64,000 bases of DNA from Methylobacillus methanolivorans (GTDB lineage: Bacteria > Pseudomonadota > Gammaproteobacteria > Burkholderiales > Methylophilaceae). Position 1 is the stretch's first letter. The number at the start of each line of letters is the position of its first letter. The notes under the pieces are model-generated. The model made no database searches. It was not told where the DNA came from and worked only from the letters and a program-made list of their open reading frames with translations. Below are positions 44,319-53,896 of this stretch, piece after piece. The stretch lies in the NCBI RefSeq assembly GCF_020531845.1, contig NZ_JAJAVF010000002.1:84436-148435 (forward strand). The letters run 5' to 3'. The position numbers and the translations under genes were made by a program.

Positions 44319-45179
44319 ATGGCTGCAATTATCAACACCAACCTGGCTTCGCTGAATGCGCAACGTAACTTGACGACTTCGCAATCCAGCCTGAATACAT
44401 CTTTGCAACGTCTGTCCTCTGGTCTGCGTGTTAACAGCGCCAAGGACGATGCTGCTGGCTTATCCATTGCTACTCGTATGGATGCTCAAGTGAGAGGGCA
44501 AACCGTAGCAATCCGTAATGCCAACGATGCGATCTCTCTTGCGCAAACTGCTGAAGGCGCACTGGGCAAGATCACTGACGCACTGCAACGTATGCGTGAG
44601 CTGGCAGTGCAGTCGGCCAATGCTACGAATGAATCTGGTGACCGTGACAACCTGCAAGCTGAATTCAAGCAGCTGCAAGAAGAAATCACCCGTATTACCG
44701 ACGGTACCAAGTTTAATAATAAGGCCTTGTTCGACGGCAGTGCAGGGTCCCTGACATTCCAGGTAGGTGCGGGTACGACAAATCAAGATACCATCACAGT
44801 AAGTGAGATTAATCTGACTTCTGGTAGCTCCACAGCATCGGACGTTGCTGCTGCTGCTGCGACAGGTACCGTAGCGATTAGTGGTGCTACTGCTGATAGC
44901 GCAACTGCTGCGATTGATGCGATTGATGATGCATTGGATGCAGTGAATACCAGCCGTGCTACCTTGGGTGCTGTACAAAACCGCTTTGAGTCGGTAATCA
45001 GCAGCTTGCAAGTGTCGGTTGAGAATCAATCTGCTGCTAAGTCTCGTATACTGGATGCTGACTTTGCCGCAGAAACAGCGAACTTGACCAAGGCGCAGAT
45101 TCTGCAACAAGCGGGTACTGCAATGCTGGCACAAGCCAACTCTGTGCCTAACAATGTGCTGACCTTGCTCCGAGGTTAA
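44319..45179 (+). CDS. fliC: Flagellin
   Basis: A 286-residue flagellin with the D0/D1 termini conserved: [54 protein letters not shown] at the N-terminus and [45 protein letters not shown] at the C-terminus. The central region is short (about 100 residues, Ser/Thr/Ala-rich), giving a small flagellin. It is exported by the flagellar type III apparatus and polymerises into the filament. GAAGGAGAACCAAC precedes the ATG. A strong sigma-28 promoter upstream and a terminator after it make it a separate, highly expressed unit at the head of the late flagellar genes. Confidence 0.98.
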   Translation: MAAIINTNLASLNAQRNLTTSQSSLNTSLQRLSSGLRVNSAKDDAAGLSIATRMDAQVRGQTVAIRNANDAISLAQTAEGALGKITDALQRMRELAVQSANATNESGDRDNLQAEFKQLQEEITRITDGTKFNNKALFDGSAGSLTFQVGAGTTNQDTITVSEINLTSGSSTASDVAAAAATGTVAISGATADSATAAIDAIDDALDAVNTSRATLGAVQNRFESVISSLQVSVENQSAAKSRILDADFAAETANLTKAQILQQAGTAMLAQANSVPNNVLTLLRG

Positions 45180-45204
45180 GGACAAGTGGCAGGTTATTAG
45201 TATG

Positions 45205-45247
45205 AAAATCCCGCAGTCTTCTTGAAAAACAGAGGCTGCGGGTTTTG
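45205..45247 (+). terminator. Terminator after fliC
   Basis: TCCCGCAG and CTGCGGG form a seven-base-pair stem around a longer loop, followed by GGTTTTGC. It separates the abundant fliC transcript from flaG. Loop length makes it moderately strong. Confidence 0.7.
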
Positions 45248-45262
45248 CTTAAGGAATTCAAC

Positions 45263-45607
45263 ATGGCAATCACGAACATAGAGGCATATAGCCAGACCAA
45301 TAGTCTGGCTCCTACGGCATCAGTCGTGTCTTTGCCTGGTGCTGGAGAAAAAGGTGGTGAGCAGCAACCTGCACCTGTGGCAACTAATGATGAGGTTCAA
45401 TCAGCCGTAAAGCAGATTAATGAATTTATCGCTCCCATGATGCAGTCGATCCAGTTTTCCACAGATGCGGATTCAGGTCGAGTGGTTGTGAAAGTGGTTG
45501 ATTCTGAAACACAGAAAGTATTACGCCAGATTCCTAACGAGGAGGTATTGGCGATTTCAAAAACTCTGGGCAAGCTGCAGGGGTTGATTATCAGGCAGAC
45601 AGCCTGA
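45263..45607 (+). CDS. flaG: FlaG family protein
   Basis: Start at ATG 45263 (MAITNIEAYSQT), with AAGGA seven bases upstream; an in-frame TTG at 45245 lies before that ribosome site. The 114-residue protein has a variable N-terminal half and a conserved C-terminal FlaG domain: AVKQINEFIAPMMQSIQFSTDADSGRVVVKVVDSETQKVLRQIPNEEVLAISKTLGKLQGLIIRQTA. FlaG influences filament length in other bacteria; its mechanism is not settled. The location between fliC and fliD is standard. No signal peptide, in keeping with flagellar export or cytoplasmic action. Confidence 0.9.
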   Translation: MAITNIEAYSQTNSLAPTASVVSLPGAGEKGGEQQPAPVATNDEVQSAVKQINEFIAPMMQSIQFSTDADSGRVVVKVVDSETQKVLRQIPNEEVLAISKTLGKLQGLIIRQTA

Positions 45608-45646
45608 GTTTGATTTTTTAGGTTTTCAGGGAAGCGAGGCATCGTT

Positions 45647-47650
45647 ATGGCAAGCACTAGCGGGATTTCTGCCAGTACCAATTTCGATATTGATGCGATT
45701 GTCAGCAGTTTAATGACGGTTGAGCAAAAACCGTTGACGTTGCTCAGTCAGCAGAAAACGTCCTACCAGTCCAAGATTTCGGCCTATGCGACCTTACAGA
45801 GCTCGCTATCCAGTTTTCAGACAGCGTTAGCCAATCTTTCTACTAGCAGTAAATTCAATGTGCAGGCTGCCACGTCAGGGGATAGCTCGGTTTTTACCGC
45901 AACTTCCAGTGGCTCTGCAACGGTGAGCAATTATTCCATCAAGGTTGGTCAGCTCGCACAATCCCAGAAGCTGGCTACATCAAGCTTTGCTAGTACTAGT
46001 AGTGCAGTCGGCACCGGCACGTTGACGATTACGCTGGGTACCTATGATGAAGCCAATAATACCTTTACCGCAAATCCTGATAAAACCGCGAAAAGTGTGA
46101 CGATCTCTGCCGCTAACAATAGCCTTGCAGGCATCCGTGATGCTATCAATGCGGGTGATGCAGGTGTAACGGCGACAATTGTCAATGATGGTCAGAATGG
46201 CGGACGCCTAGTGCTGACTTCAAAAGAGTCTGGAGAGATTAATAGCATCAAGGTCACTGTTGCTGACGCCGATGGTAATAATGCTGATGCTGATGGATTA
46301 TCCCGTCTTGCTTATGATCCAACTGCGAGCGCTGGTTCCGGAAAGAATTTGGTTGAGTTGCAAGAGGCACGTAATGCCAAGCTCAATATTGATGGTATCG
46401 ACGTGGAAAGCGCAAGCAATGTCGTGACTGGCGTATTAAACGGTATTACGCTGAACTTGTTCAAAGCTAGCCCTGATAATGCTGTTTCGCTAAATGTCAC
46501 CAAGGATGTAAAGGCCATCAAGGACTCGGTCAATGCTTTTGTGACTGCGTTCAATGCCGTGAATACTACGCTGCGTAATCTGACAAAGTTTGATGATAGT
46601 ACTACGACGGCTGCCGACAGGAAAAATGGCGCATTGCTCGGGGATGCCACAGCGAGGTCAATTTCTTCTCAAATCAAGATGTCGCTCACAAAGGCAGTAG
46701 GCGGTACTGATGCGTTCAGTACATTGAGCCAAATTGGTGTGGCGATACAACGAGATGGTTCGCTTGCACTCGACTCAAGCAAACTGGAAAAAGCGATTAA
46801 TACTAACCTGGATGATGTTGCCAAACTATTTGCTGCGGTTGGTGTGGCTTCAGATGCCGATACGCGCTTCGTCACGCAGGGAAGCAAAACACAATCTGGT
46901 AACTATGCGATCGATATCACGCAAGCCGCAACTAGGGGGACGCTGACTGGCAACGCATCGCCTGACTTGAATATTGAGGCAGGGGTGAATGATACGTTAT
47001 CCATCAAGATCAATAGTGTCTCTTACAACCTGACACTGGCTGCTGGTAACTATGCCTCTGTAGAGGAGTTGGCGCAGCAGTTGCAGACCCAGTTGAAGAA
47101 TGCGAAGTCATCTGCTGAGGTTTCTGTTGAAGGTGGAATGCTGAAAATTACCTCTCCAGAATATGGTACTGGATCAACACTTGAGATCACTGGAGGTACA
47201 GCAGCAAGTGGTCTGTTTGGCAGTGACCCGGTCGCGGTTGAGGGGCTGGATGTAGCAGGCACAATCAATGGGGCAGAAGCTACAGGTAAAGGCCAAGTGC
47301 TGACTAGTACGGCTGTAGGTAATCCAGCCGAGGGGCTGGTTGTTTCTGTGCGCGGTACGGCAACAGGTAGCCGTGGCAGCATCGGGTTAAGTGTGGGCTA
47401 TGCTGCACAACTGAATGAGTTGGTCAAAGGGTTCACCAGTGATGCTGGCCTGCTGGCAAGTCGAACAGAGGGCTTGCAGGACTCTATCAAGCGCGTGACC
47501 AAGCAGGAGGATGCCTTGCAGGTGAGATTGACCGCTGTAGAAGCACGTTATCGTGCTCAGTTTGTGGCGCTTGATGTCTTGATGACGCAAATGAAGACAA
47601 CGCAGTCTTATCTTACTCAACAACTTGCCGCTATTAGCGCTAACAGTTAA
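45647..47650 (+). CDS. fliD: Flagellar filament cap protein FliD (HAP2)
   Basis: A 667-residue protein, longer than the enterobacterial one. The N-terminal FliD_N domain begins ISASTNFDIDAIVSSLMTVEQKPLTLLSQQKTSYQSKISAYATLQSSLSSFQTAL, and the C-terminal FliD_C domain ends in GFTSDAGLLASRTEGLQDSIKRVTKQEDALQVRLTAVEARYRAQFVALDVLMTQMKTTQSYLTQQL. The central part includes flagellin-like hook IN segments (SIKVTVADADGNNADADG) and a Ser/Gly/Val-rich outer domain that may be surface-exposed and variable. It caps the filament tip and helps flagellin fold. It forms an operon with fliS and fliT. Confidence 0.95.
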   Translation: MASTSGISASTNFDIDAIVSSLMTVEQKPLTLLSQQKTSYQSKISAYATLQSSLSSFQTALANLSTSSKFNVQAATSGDSSVFTATSSGSATVSNYSIKVGQLAQSQKLATSSFASTSSAVGTGTLTITLGTYDEANNTFTANPDKTAKSVTISAANNSLAGIRDAINAGDAGVTATIVNDGQNGGRLVLTSKESGEINSIKVTVADADGNNADADGLSRLAYDPTASAGSGKNLVELQEARNAKLNIDGIDVESASNVVTGVLNGITLNLFKASPDNAVSLNVTKDVKAIKDSVNAFVTAFNAVNTTLRNLTKFDDSTTTAADRKNGALLGDATARSISSQIKMSLTKAVGGTDAFSTLSQIGVAIQRDGSLALDSSKLEKAINTNLDDVAKLFAAVGVASDADTRFVTQGSKTQSGNYAIDITQAATRGTLTGNASPDLNIEAGVNDTLSIKINSVSYNLTLAAGNYASVEELAQQLQTQLKNAKSSAEVSVEGGMLKITSPEYGTGSTLEITGGTAASGLFGSDPVAVEGLDVAGTINGAEATGKGQVLTSTAVGNPAEGLVVSVRGTATGSRGSIGLSVGYAAQLNELVKGFTSDAGLLASRTEGLQDSIKRVTKQEDALQVRLTAVEARYRAQFVALDVLMTQMKTTQSYLTQQLAAISANS

Positions 47651-47664
47651 TTAAGGAGCTTTTC

Positions 47665-48123
47665 ATGTTCGGGTTCAATGCAGGTGTCAATGCCTATGCA
47701 AGGGTTGGAGTCGAAACTGGGGTGGTGGCTGCTAGTCCTACCCGATTGGTTGTGATGTTGTATGAGGGAGCGATTACGGCATGTAATCTTGCGATCAAGC
47801 ATATCCGCGAGCAGGATTATGCAAGTAAGAGCGCTGACTTGACCAAGGCGATTTCCATTATTGAGAATGGACTGCGTGCCAGCCTAGACAAGAAGGCGGG
47901 TGGAGAGATTGCCAATAGCCTGGATTCCTTGTATGCCTACATGGGCAATCGTCTGTATATTGCGAATAGCCAAAGCGATATTGCCGTGGTAGAAGAGGTG
48001 CTAAGATTGCTCAATGAACTGAATGAGGCTTGGTCCGAGCTTGCGAGCCAACCACAGTCTGCAAACCCGGTTCAGAATACTTTACAACAAAACCAACATG
48101 GTCTGGAAAAGGCATATTCATGA
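47665..48123 (+). CDS. fliS: Flagellin export chaperone FliS
   Basis: A 152-residue all-helical protein with the FliS signature: AYARVGVETGVVAASPTRLVVMLYEGAITACNLAIKHI (about residues 10-47), then SADLTKAISIIENGLRASLDKKAGGEIANSLDSLYAYMGNRLYIANSQSDIAVVEEVLRLLNELNEAW. It binds the flagellin C-terminus and prevents premature polymerisation in the cytoplasm. AATTAAGGAGC precedes the ATG, 14 bases after fliD. Its stop overlaps the start of the fliT gene by four bases. Confidence 0.95.
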   Translation: MFGFNAGVNAYARVGVETGVVAASPTRLVVMLYEGAITACNLAIKHIREQDYASKSADLTKAISIIENGLRASLDKKAGGEIANSLDSLYAYMGNRLYIANSQSDIAVVEEVLRLLNELNEAWSELASQPQSANPVQNTLQQNQHGLEKAYS

Positions 48124-48461
48124 GTACCCAGCACACTTTGTCTTTATATGCAGCGGTAGCCGATATTACGGATCAAATGCTGGCAGCTGCCCAGCAACAT
48201 GATTGGGAAAAACTTGCTACGCTTGAGGCTGAATGTGCTGCTCGTATCAAGCGAGCGGATGAAGATAATTGTGCTGAACCCTTACGTGAGCCTGAGCAAA
48301 AGCTCAAGTTTTCACATCTCAAGCGCATCCTGGACGCTGATCGCCAAATTCGCAATATCATTGATCCATGGATGGTGCGTCTCTCTGATATTCTGACCAA
48401 TAACACTGCAAATCGGCAGATGTTCGATACCTATAAGCAGTTGATACGGCCTGGCAGATGA
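48120..48461 (+). CDS. fliT: FliT-like flagellar chaperone
   Basis: ATG 48120 overlaps the fliS stop (ATGA), so a longer upstream frame is not needed. The 113-residue protein is helical and charged ([32 protein letters not shown]... [25 protein letters not shown]), the general FliT plan: a four-helix bundle that chaperones FliD. In enterobacteria FliT also inhibits FlhDC. Sequence identity within this family is low, so the call is based on size, helical pattern and position after fliS. Confidence 0.8.
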   Translation: MSTQHTLSLYAAVADITDQMLAAAQQHDWEKLATLEAECAARIKRADEDNCAEPLREPEQKLKFSHLKRILDADRQIRNIIDPWMVRLSDILTNNTANRQMFDTYKQLIRPGR

Positions 48462-49486
48462 TTATCAAGCAATCTCCCGATCCAGCTGATGCTGTTGCGC
48501 CCCTTGCCCGGGTAGCGCCAGTGCAGGCGGTGGAGGAGATTGCCAATACTGTTCAAGACCTTAATTTCCGCATTGCCCAACTGGTCAAGGGGCAAAATTA
48601 TTTTGGCCAGGTCATGAGCCGTTTGCAGCCAGGGATTTTTCAGGTCAATGTGCAGGGCAATACCTTCAAGATGGAACTCGGGCAGCAGGCAACCATAGGT
48701 CAGCAAATGTTGCTGCGTTTTGTGGGAGATAGCCCGGTTCCCACGTTTCGTTTGCTGAGTCAGCAAGCTGGTCAGTTAGAACTCTCAAGGCTACCAGCCA
48801 ATACTTTATTACAGGCCCAGCCCTTACCCTTACCTGCTGCTGATAATGGCGTATCTGCTGCGCTCAGTAGTGGTGCGCGTATCCTGAGTCAACAACTGGC
48901 CCAGGCCGCCAATGGTGAAACCTCCAAGACCTTGACTAGCCAGCAAGTCGTGACGCATGCGCCACAAAATCCTCGAATCGTTGCACAGGATATTCAGCGG
49001 GCATTTACCAGTTCTGGCTTGTTCTATGAATCCCATCTGGAAAAATTTACCGCGGGAAAACTGTCCTTAGCCAGCCTATTGCAGGAGCCACAGAATCAGC
49101 CGAATAGCGTGGCTGAGTCCATGATCAACAAGCAAATTGCTGTGCTGGAAAATCAGCGTGTGCATTGGCAGGGGGAAGTCTGGCCCGGACAGAAGATGGA
49201 TTGGCAAGTAAAGGTGCACGAAGGGGAGGTCGACCCAGATGAGCATAACACTCATGCTGATGCCGCTGACGATAGGCCAATATCCAGTAATGTGAAGCTG
49301 GAGCTACCTAGCTTGGGCAGCGTGAGTGCGAATATTGTCCTGCATGCCGGGCATCTGCGCGTCCGTATCGCGGCTGCCGATCAGGTAGCCATAAAGCGCT
49401 TGCAATCTGAGTTGCCCGCCCTGGCTACTGCATTGACAAGCCATGGGCAGGTACTGGATGCATTGGCGGTGGTGCATGATGAATGA
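48458..49486 (+). CDS. FliK-like (hook-length-control C-terminal domain) protein
   Basis: A 342-residue protein with a disordered, Gln/Ala/Pro-rich middle and a C-terminal domain ([50 protein letters not shown], about residues 280-335) resembling the Flg_hook domain of FliK. It has an unusual N-terminal domain ([32 protein letters not shown], then [17 protein letters not shown]) that I cannot place. A regular fliK is present further on at 55794, so this is a paralogue. It overlaps fliT and the FlhB-like gene that follows, suggesting co-translation and a common role at the export gate. Confidence 0.7.
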   Translation: MIIKQSPDPADAVAPLARVAPVQAVEEIANTVQDLNFRIAQLVKGQNYFGQVMSRLQPGIFQVNVQGNTFKMELGQQATIGQQMLLRFVGDSPVPTFRLLSQQAGQLELSRLPANTLLQAQPLPLPAADNGVSAALSSGARILSQQLAQAANGETSKTLTSQQVVTHAPQNPRIVAQDIQRAFTSSGLFYESHLEKFTAGKLSLASLLQEPQNQPNSVAESMINKQIAVLENQRVHWQGEVWPGQKMDWQVKVHEGEVDPDEHNTHADAADDRPISSNVKLELPSLGSVSANIVLHAGHLRVRIAAADQVAIKRLQSELPALATALTSHGQVLDALAVVHDE

Positions 49487-49787
49487 TCCAGTCTTGCAAC
49501 AGCAGGCGGTGGCGCTCGCGTATGAATCTGGTGACTTTGCCCCGCGCGTGGTGGCCAAGGGGAAGGGCATTATTGCGGAACAGATTATTGCTAAGGCTAA
49601 GGAACATGAGGTCTTCGTGCATGAATCCAGGGAACTGCTTGCGCTACTGATGCAGGTAGATCTGGATGATCACATTCCACCAGCACTGTATCAGGCGATT
49701 GCGGAGATATTGGCTTGGCTTTATCGCTTGGAGCATGGCGAAGATGCTCCCGCCCCCAATCTATTGCTCAGGCCCGAAGTTGATTAA
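49479..49787 (+). CDS. FlhB C-terminal-domain paralogue (FhlB/FlhX type)
   Basis: ATG 49479 (alternative in-frame ATG 49476) lies within the last bases of the preceding gene. The 102-residue protein matches only the cytoplasmic domain of FlhB/Ysc[78 protein letters not shown]. The self-cleavage motif NPTH is not present at the N-terminus (it reads NDPVLQQQ). Proteins of this kind occur in several phyla beside fliK-like genes, and in Rhodobacter-type and other systems they can contribute to export switching. It is probably not autocleaved. Confidence 0.85.
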   Translation: MNDPVLQQQAVALAYESGDFAPRVVAKGKGIIAEQIIAKAKEHEVFVHESRELLALLMQVDLDDHIPPALYQAIAEILAWLYRLEHGEDAPAPNLLLRPEVD

Positions 49788-49860
49788 CGCTTATTGGTGG
49801 TCTAGAGGTTGGAGTGAAATGGTTTTGAGGTATGTGGTATCGCTCGCAAAGAGTGTGGTC

Positions 49861-50226
49861 TTACACCTGCATATTCATGATGTCCTGATAGGCTGATACC
49901 AATCGATTGCGAACCTGTATCGTGGCTTGTAATGAAATGTTGGCTTTTTGCCCCGCGACCATCACATCGGACAAGCTTACCTTGTCATCTCCCATGGCAA
50001 AGCTTTTGCCCAACTCTTCTGCTTTTACCTGTGCTTGGTTGACCTGATTAATCGAAGACTTCAGAACTTCAGAGAAATCCACACGGGTGGTGGATTGTGT
50101 TTTCTGTGCCATGTTGGTGCCAGTAACACCTTGTACTACACTTGCGGCGTTGGGCTTTTGGGCAGCTGCCTTGAGCTGCGCCATCATGGCTTCTATTCTG
50201 CCGGAATCTATCGCTGAAGTTTTCAT
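49861..50226 (-). CDS. fliE: Flagellar hook-basal body protein FliE
   Basis: A 121-residue rod-adaptor protein. Its C-terminal region VDFSEVLKSSINQVNQAQVKAEELGKSFAMGDDKVSLSDVMVAGQKANISLQATIQVRNRLVSAYQDIMNMQV is diagnostic for FliE, which joins the MS ring to the rod. It is transcribed away from fliF, an inversion compared with the usual fliE-fliF co-directional order. GGAGATTTCC lies just before its start. The 245-base gap to fliF must hold two divergent promoters. Confidence 0.95.
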   Translation of the reverse strand: MKTSAIDSGRIEAMMAQLKAAAQKPNAASVVQGVTGTNMAQKTQSTTRVDFSEVLKSSINQVNQAQVKAEELGKSFAMGDDKVSLSDVMVAGQKANISLQATIQVRNRLVSAYQDIMNMQV

Positions 50227-50471
50227 GGAAATCTCCTGAATTGCTTATGCCCTTGCGGACTTATTTCAACATGGCAGCAGCTTATCATTCGCCTTGCTAC
50301 CTCTTTGATGGGAATAAGGCGATAAAACCCAGCTTATTTTCCTGATTAAATTTGCCAGCGCATCGTGATAATGGCATCGCAGTGATAAAGCGGTGACCGT
50401 AGGATGAATGGCACCTGGGCATCGCGGATGCTGCGCAACTAGTTATTTTGCCATCGCATGGGAGAAGTATT

Positions 50472-52232
50472 ATGGCAGCAGCCAACGAAGCGACCTTGGC
50501 CGCGGACACTACCACCGAAGCACCAGCACGAGGCGCGTTCAACTTCAAGTCACTCTTGGAGAACAAGCTGCTGCTGGCCTTGGGTGCGGCTGCCGTGATT
50601 GCCTTGATGGTGGTGTTCTGGCTTTGGAGTCAGAAACCTGAATACCGCGTATTGTTCTCTAGCTATTCCGATAAGGACGGTGGTGCAATTGTTGCGGCGC
50701 TGGAGCAGATGAATGTGCCCTACAAGATTGCCGATGGAGGCAGTGCTATATTGGTACCTGCCAATAATGTGCATGACATCCGACTCAAGCTCGCTGCACA
50801 AGGTTTGCCCAAAGGTGGCAATATTGGCTTTGAATTACTGGAAAACCAGAAATTTGGTGTTTCGCAGTTTGTCGAGCAAGTGAATTTCCAGCGCGGCCTG
50901 GAAGGTGAGCTTGAGCGAACCATTCAGTCTATCGGGACTGTGCAGGCAGCGCGTATTCACTTGGCGATGCCTAAGCCAACCGTATTTACACGTGATCAAC
51001 AAAAACCAACGGCATCCGTGATGCTGAATCTGCATCCTGGTCGCACGCTTGATCAGCGTCAGGTGAGTGCAATCGTACACCTAGTCGCGAGTAGCGTTCC
51101 TGATTTGCCAACCTCTAATGTCACCGTGGTTGACCAGAATGGCAACCTACTTTCTGGTAACGGCAAGGATACTGGTGCCAATCATCAGCTTGATCCTACG
51201 CAACTGAAATATGTGGACGAGTTGCAGCAAAATATCGTGCGCCGTGTTGAATCTATTATTGCACCACTGGTAGGTGCGAAGAACGTGCATGCTGAAGCGA
51301 GTGCTGAGGTGGATTTCTCCGTGGTGGAGCAAGCGGCTGAAATCTACAAACCCAATCCAACGCCAGAGGGTGCTGCCATCCGCAGTAGTCAGAGCAACGA
51401 ATCGCAAACCCTGCCAGGTCAAGGCGTGGGTGGTGTGCCGGGAGCATTGAGTAATCAGCCTCCCGCGCCAGCGACCGCACCTATCGTTGCGCCAGGCGCT
51501 GGTCCGACCACCACGACCAATGCGAATGTGGTGACTACCACTACGACAACACCTCCTGGCACTACCGTCACCACGCCCATCATGAATTCGGAGCGGAATA
51601 CCACGACCAATTATGAGGTGGATAAGACCGTGCGTTATCAGCAGCAGCCCATGGGAGGGGTCAAGCGCTTGACGGTGGCGGTGGTGGTTAACCATAAGCA
51701 GGTAGTGGATGCTCAGGGTAAGGTGACGACACGTCCGTTGACCGATGATGAGAAAAACCAGATTAGTGATCTTGCCAAGCAAGCCATGGGCTTTAACCAG
51801 GAGCGCGGCGATTCATTGAGTGTTGTGAATAGTTCCTTCATGCCCGAATTGGCTGAGGTGTTCCCGGAAGTGCCATTATGGAAAGACCCGGAAAACATTG
51901 ATATGGCCAAGGAGTGGTTGAAGAACGGCTTGGTCTTGCTGGTACTATTCATGCTGTATCGTCGCTTCTTGCGCCCTTTACTGCGTAAGCTTTCACCTGA
52001 AGATGAAAAGAAGGGTGAACTTGCCAAACTGGATGAAGAAGATCAGGATGCCATTGTCAGCTTATCTGCTGGCGAGGGTGGTATCGCTGGGGGTGGCACT
52101 GAAGCAGATGAAGCCAGAAGCCCCGCAGAGCGTAGCTATAAAAAGAATCTGGAAGCTGCACGCCAGCTTGCAAAGGAAAATCCCAAGGTCGTAGCCAGCA
52201 TTGTGACAAACTGGGTGAATGGCAATGAGTGA
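50472..52232 (+). CDS. fliF: Flagellar MS-ring protein FliF
   Basis: Start at ATG 50472 (MAAANEATLAAD), with GGGAG seven bases upstream. The 586-residue protein has an N-terminal TM segment (KLLLALGAAAVIALMVVFWLW, about 29-49), the periplasmic YscJ/FliF ring-building domains (YRVLFSSYSDKDGGAIVAALEQMNVPYKIADGG; ELERTIQSIGTVQAARIHLAMPK), a Pro/Thr-rich loop (TTTTTNANVVTTTTTTPP-like, about 340-370), and a second TM segment (NGLVLLVLFMLYRRFL, about 470). The cytoplasmic tail binding FliG is at the end (AARQLAKENPKVVASIVTNWVNG). It is the foundation of the basal body. Confidence 0.97.
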   Translation: MAAANEATLAADTTTEAPARGAFNFKSLLENKLLLALGAAAVIALMVVFWLWSQKPEYRVLFSSYSDKDGGAIVAALEQMNVPYKIADGGSAILVPANNVHDIRLKLAAQGLPKGGNIGFELLENQKFGVSQFVEQVNFQRGLEGELERTIQSIGTVQAARIHLAMPKPTVFTRDQQKPTASVMLNLHPGRTLDQRQVSAIVHLVASSVPDLPTSNVTVVDQNGNLLSGNGKDTGANHQLDPTQLKYVDELQQNIVRRVESIIAPLVGAKNVHAEASAEVDFSVVEQAAEIYKPNPTPEGAAIRSSQSNESQTLPGQGVGGVPGALSNQPPAPATAPIVAPGAGPTTTTNANVVTTTTTTPPGTTVTTPIMNSERNTTTNYEVDKTVRYQQQPMGGVKRLTVAVVVNHKQVVDAQGKVTTRPLTDDEKNQISDLAKQAMGFNQERGDSLSVVNSSFMPELAEVFPEVPLWKDPENIDMAKEWLKNGLVLLVLFMLYRRFLRPLLRKLSPEDEKKGELAKLDEEDQDAIVSLSAGEGGIAGGGTEADEARSPAERSYKKNLEAARQLAKENPKVVASIVTNWVNGNE

Positions 52233-53220
52233 TAATGGCGTAGTCAAAAGTGCAGTGTTGATGCTTGCCTTGGGCGAGGATGAGGCTGCCGAGGTCATGA
52301 AGTATCTGGGCCCGCGTGAGGTGCAAAAACTGGGTACTGCCATGGCATCGATGAAATCTATCGGGCATGAGCAGGTTGAATCGGTCTTGGTTTCGTTCTT
52401 GGATGAGGCTGATAAGAATACAGCGATAGGCCTTGATTCTGATGAGTATATCCGTTCGGTACTGACGAAGGCGTTGGGAGATGACAAAGCATCAGGCCTG
52501 CTGAACCGTATCCTGCAAACGCGCGATTCCAGTGGTATTGAGAGCTTGAAGTGGATGGATGCTCAGACGGTAGCTGAGTTTATCAAGAATGAGCATCCGC
52601 AAATTATCGCTACTATCTTGGTACATTTGGAGCCGGATCAGGCAGCGGAAATCCTGGGTTATTTCACTGAGCGCCTGCGTCAGGATGCCATGCTGCGGAT
52701 TGCCACCTTGGATGGTATCAAGCCAACGGCATTACGCGAGCTTAATGACGTGCTAACCAAGTTGCTCAGCGGCAATGAAAGTATCAAGAAGCAACAGATT
52801 GGCGGTGTAAAAGCTGCTGCTGAAATCATGAATTACATGAGTGGCGACAATGAGGCCAACCTGATGGATGGTTTCAAGAGTTATGACAGCGATATGGCTC
52901 AGCGCATCATGGATGAAATGTTTGTCTTCGATAATATTATGGAAATTGATGACAAGGGTATACAGATCATGCTGCGTGAAGTGCAGTCTGAGACATTGAT
53001 TGTGGCCCTCAAGGGAACCACAGACGAATTGCGTGACAAGATATTCCGCAATATGTCCAGTCGTGCGGCTGAAATGATGAAGGAAGACCTGGAAAGCAAG
53101 GGGCCAGTCAGGTTGTCAGAAGTGGAAACCCAGCAGAAACAAATACTGCAAATTGTTCGCAGATTGGCCGACGAAGGCCAGATCGTACTAGGCGGCAAGG
53201 GTGAGGATGCTTATGTCTGA
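52225..53220 (+). CDS. fliG: Flagellar motor switch protein FliG
   Basis: Start at ATG 52225 (MSDNGVVKSAVLML), overlapping the fliF stop; it gives 331 residues, the standard length. Segments KSAVLMLALGEDEAAEVMKYLGPREVQKLG (N-domain binding FliF), SLKWMDAQTVAEFIKNEHPQIIATILVHLEPDQAAEILGYF (middle, EHPQ motif), and DELRDKIFRNMSSRAAEMMKEDLESKGPVRLSEVETQQKQILQIVRRLADEGQIVLG (charged torque helix, C-domain) are all present. It generates torque with MotA and forms the C-ring with FliM and FliN. Confidence 0.97.
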   Translation: MSDNGVVKSAVLMLALGEDEAAEVMKYLGPREVQKLGTAMASMKSIGHEQVESVLVSFLDEADKNTAIGLDSDEYIRSVLTKALGDDKASGLLNRILQTRDSSGIESLKWMDAQTVAEFIKNEHPQIIATILVHLEPDQAAEILGYFTERLRQDAMLRIATLDGIKPTALRELNDVLTKLLSGNESIKKQQIGGVKAAAEIMNYMSGDNEANLMDGFKSYDSDMAQRIMDEMFVFDNIMEIDDKGIQIMLREVQSETLIVALKGTTDELRDKIFRNMSSRAAEMMKEDLESKGPVRLSEVETQQKQILQIVRRLADEGQIVLGGKGEDAYV

Positions 53221-53896
53221 TGTGATGATTCCTAAAGAGAAGCAAACCGCGTATCAGCGCTGGGAAATGGCTTCTTTTGCTGAAGAGTCATCGCGGCAAT
53301 CGCCATCCGCTAGTGTGCGTCCTGCGCCACAAGTGGAACAGGAGAGTGAAGAGAAAAAACAAGCCCGCCTAGAAGCAGAGCTGGAGCAGGCTAGGCGTGA
53401 AGGCTACAAAATTGGGCTGCAGCAGGGCTTTGACACTGGAATAGCGGATGCAGCGGCCCAAGTGCAGCAAGATAGGGATCGGCTCAATGCTGTGTTGTCC
53501 AGCATGGACGAGGCGCTCAAGACTGCCAATGAAGCTATTTCAGAGCAGTTGCTCTCCTTGGCACTGGATATTGCCAAGGCAATGGTCAAGGATAGATTAA
53601 AGGTAGACCCCGCCATTATTTTGCCTATTGTACAGGAGTCTATTCATTATTTGCCTGTGGTGCAGAAGCCTGCTCGCCTGATTGTGCATCCTGACGATGT
53701 GGCCGTGGTTAAAAAATACCTGCAAGAAGATATGGCCGACAGCAACTGGCAGATTCATGAGGATGCCAGCCTGGAGAGAGGTGGTTGCATGGTGGAGACT
53801 GGTGATAACCAGATTGATGCCAGCAACGGTACGCGTTGGAAGCGTATTTGCGATGCCTTGGCACAGCATAGTGACTGGATAGAGCACCATGAGTAG
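53213..53896 (+). CDS. fliH: Flagellar export-apparatus stator FliH
   Basis: Start at ATG 53213 ([19 protein letters not shown]), overlapping the fliG end; a GTG/ATG extension of four residues is possible. The 227-residue protein has a disordered, Gln/Glu-rich N-terminal third and the FliH domain: [43 protein letters not shown] and [33 protein letters not shown] (about 115-150). It links the ATPase FliI to the C-ring and keeps it inactive until export begins. The start of fliI overlaps its stop by eight bases. Confidence 0.92.
   Translation: MSDVMIPKEKQTAYQRWEMASFAEESSRQSPSASVRPAPQVEQESEEKKQARLEAELEQARREGYKIGLQQGFDTGIADAAAQVQQDRDRLNAVLSSMDEALKTANEAISEQLLSLALDIAKAMVKDRLKVDPAIILPIVQESIHYLPVVQKPARLIVHPDDVAVVKKYLQEDMADSNWQIHEDASLERGGCMVETGDNQIDASNGTRWKRICDALAQHSDWIEHHE

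Noticed and set aside
50425..50441. GG-N10-GC (TGGGCATCGCGGATGC) as a sigma-54 promoter for fliF
   Set aside because: Spacing is right but only the invariant bases and a few others match, far weaker than the site at 12918.
51147..51782. 211-codon frame opposite fliF
   Set aside because: Shadow of the Thr/Pro-rich fliF loop; no start signal and a non-protein-like composition.
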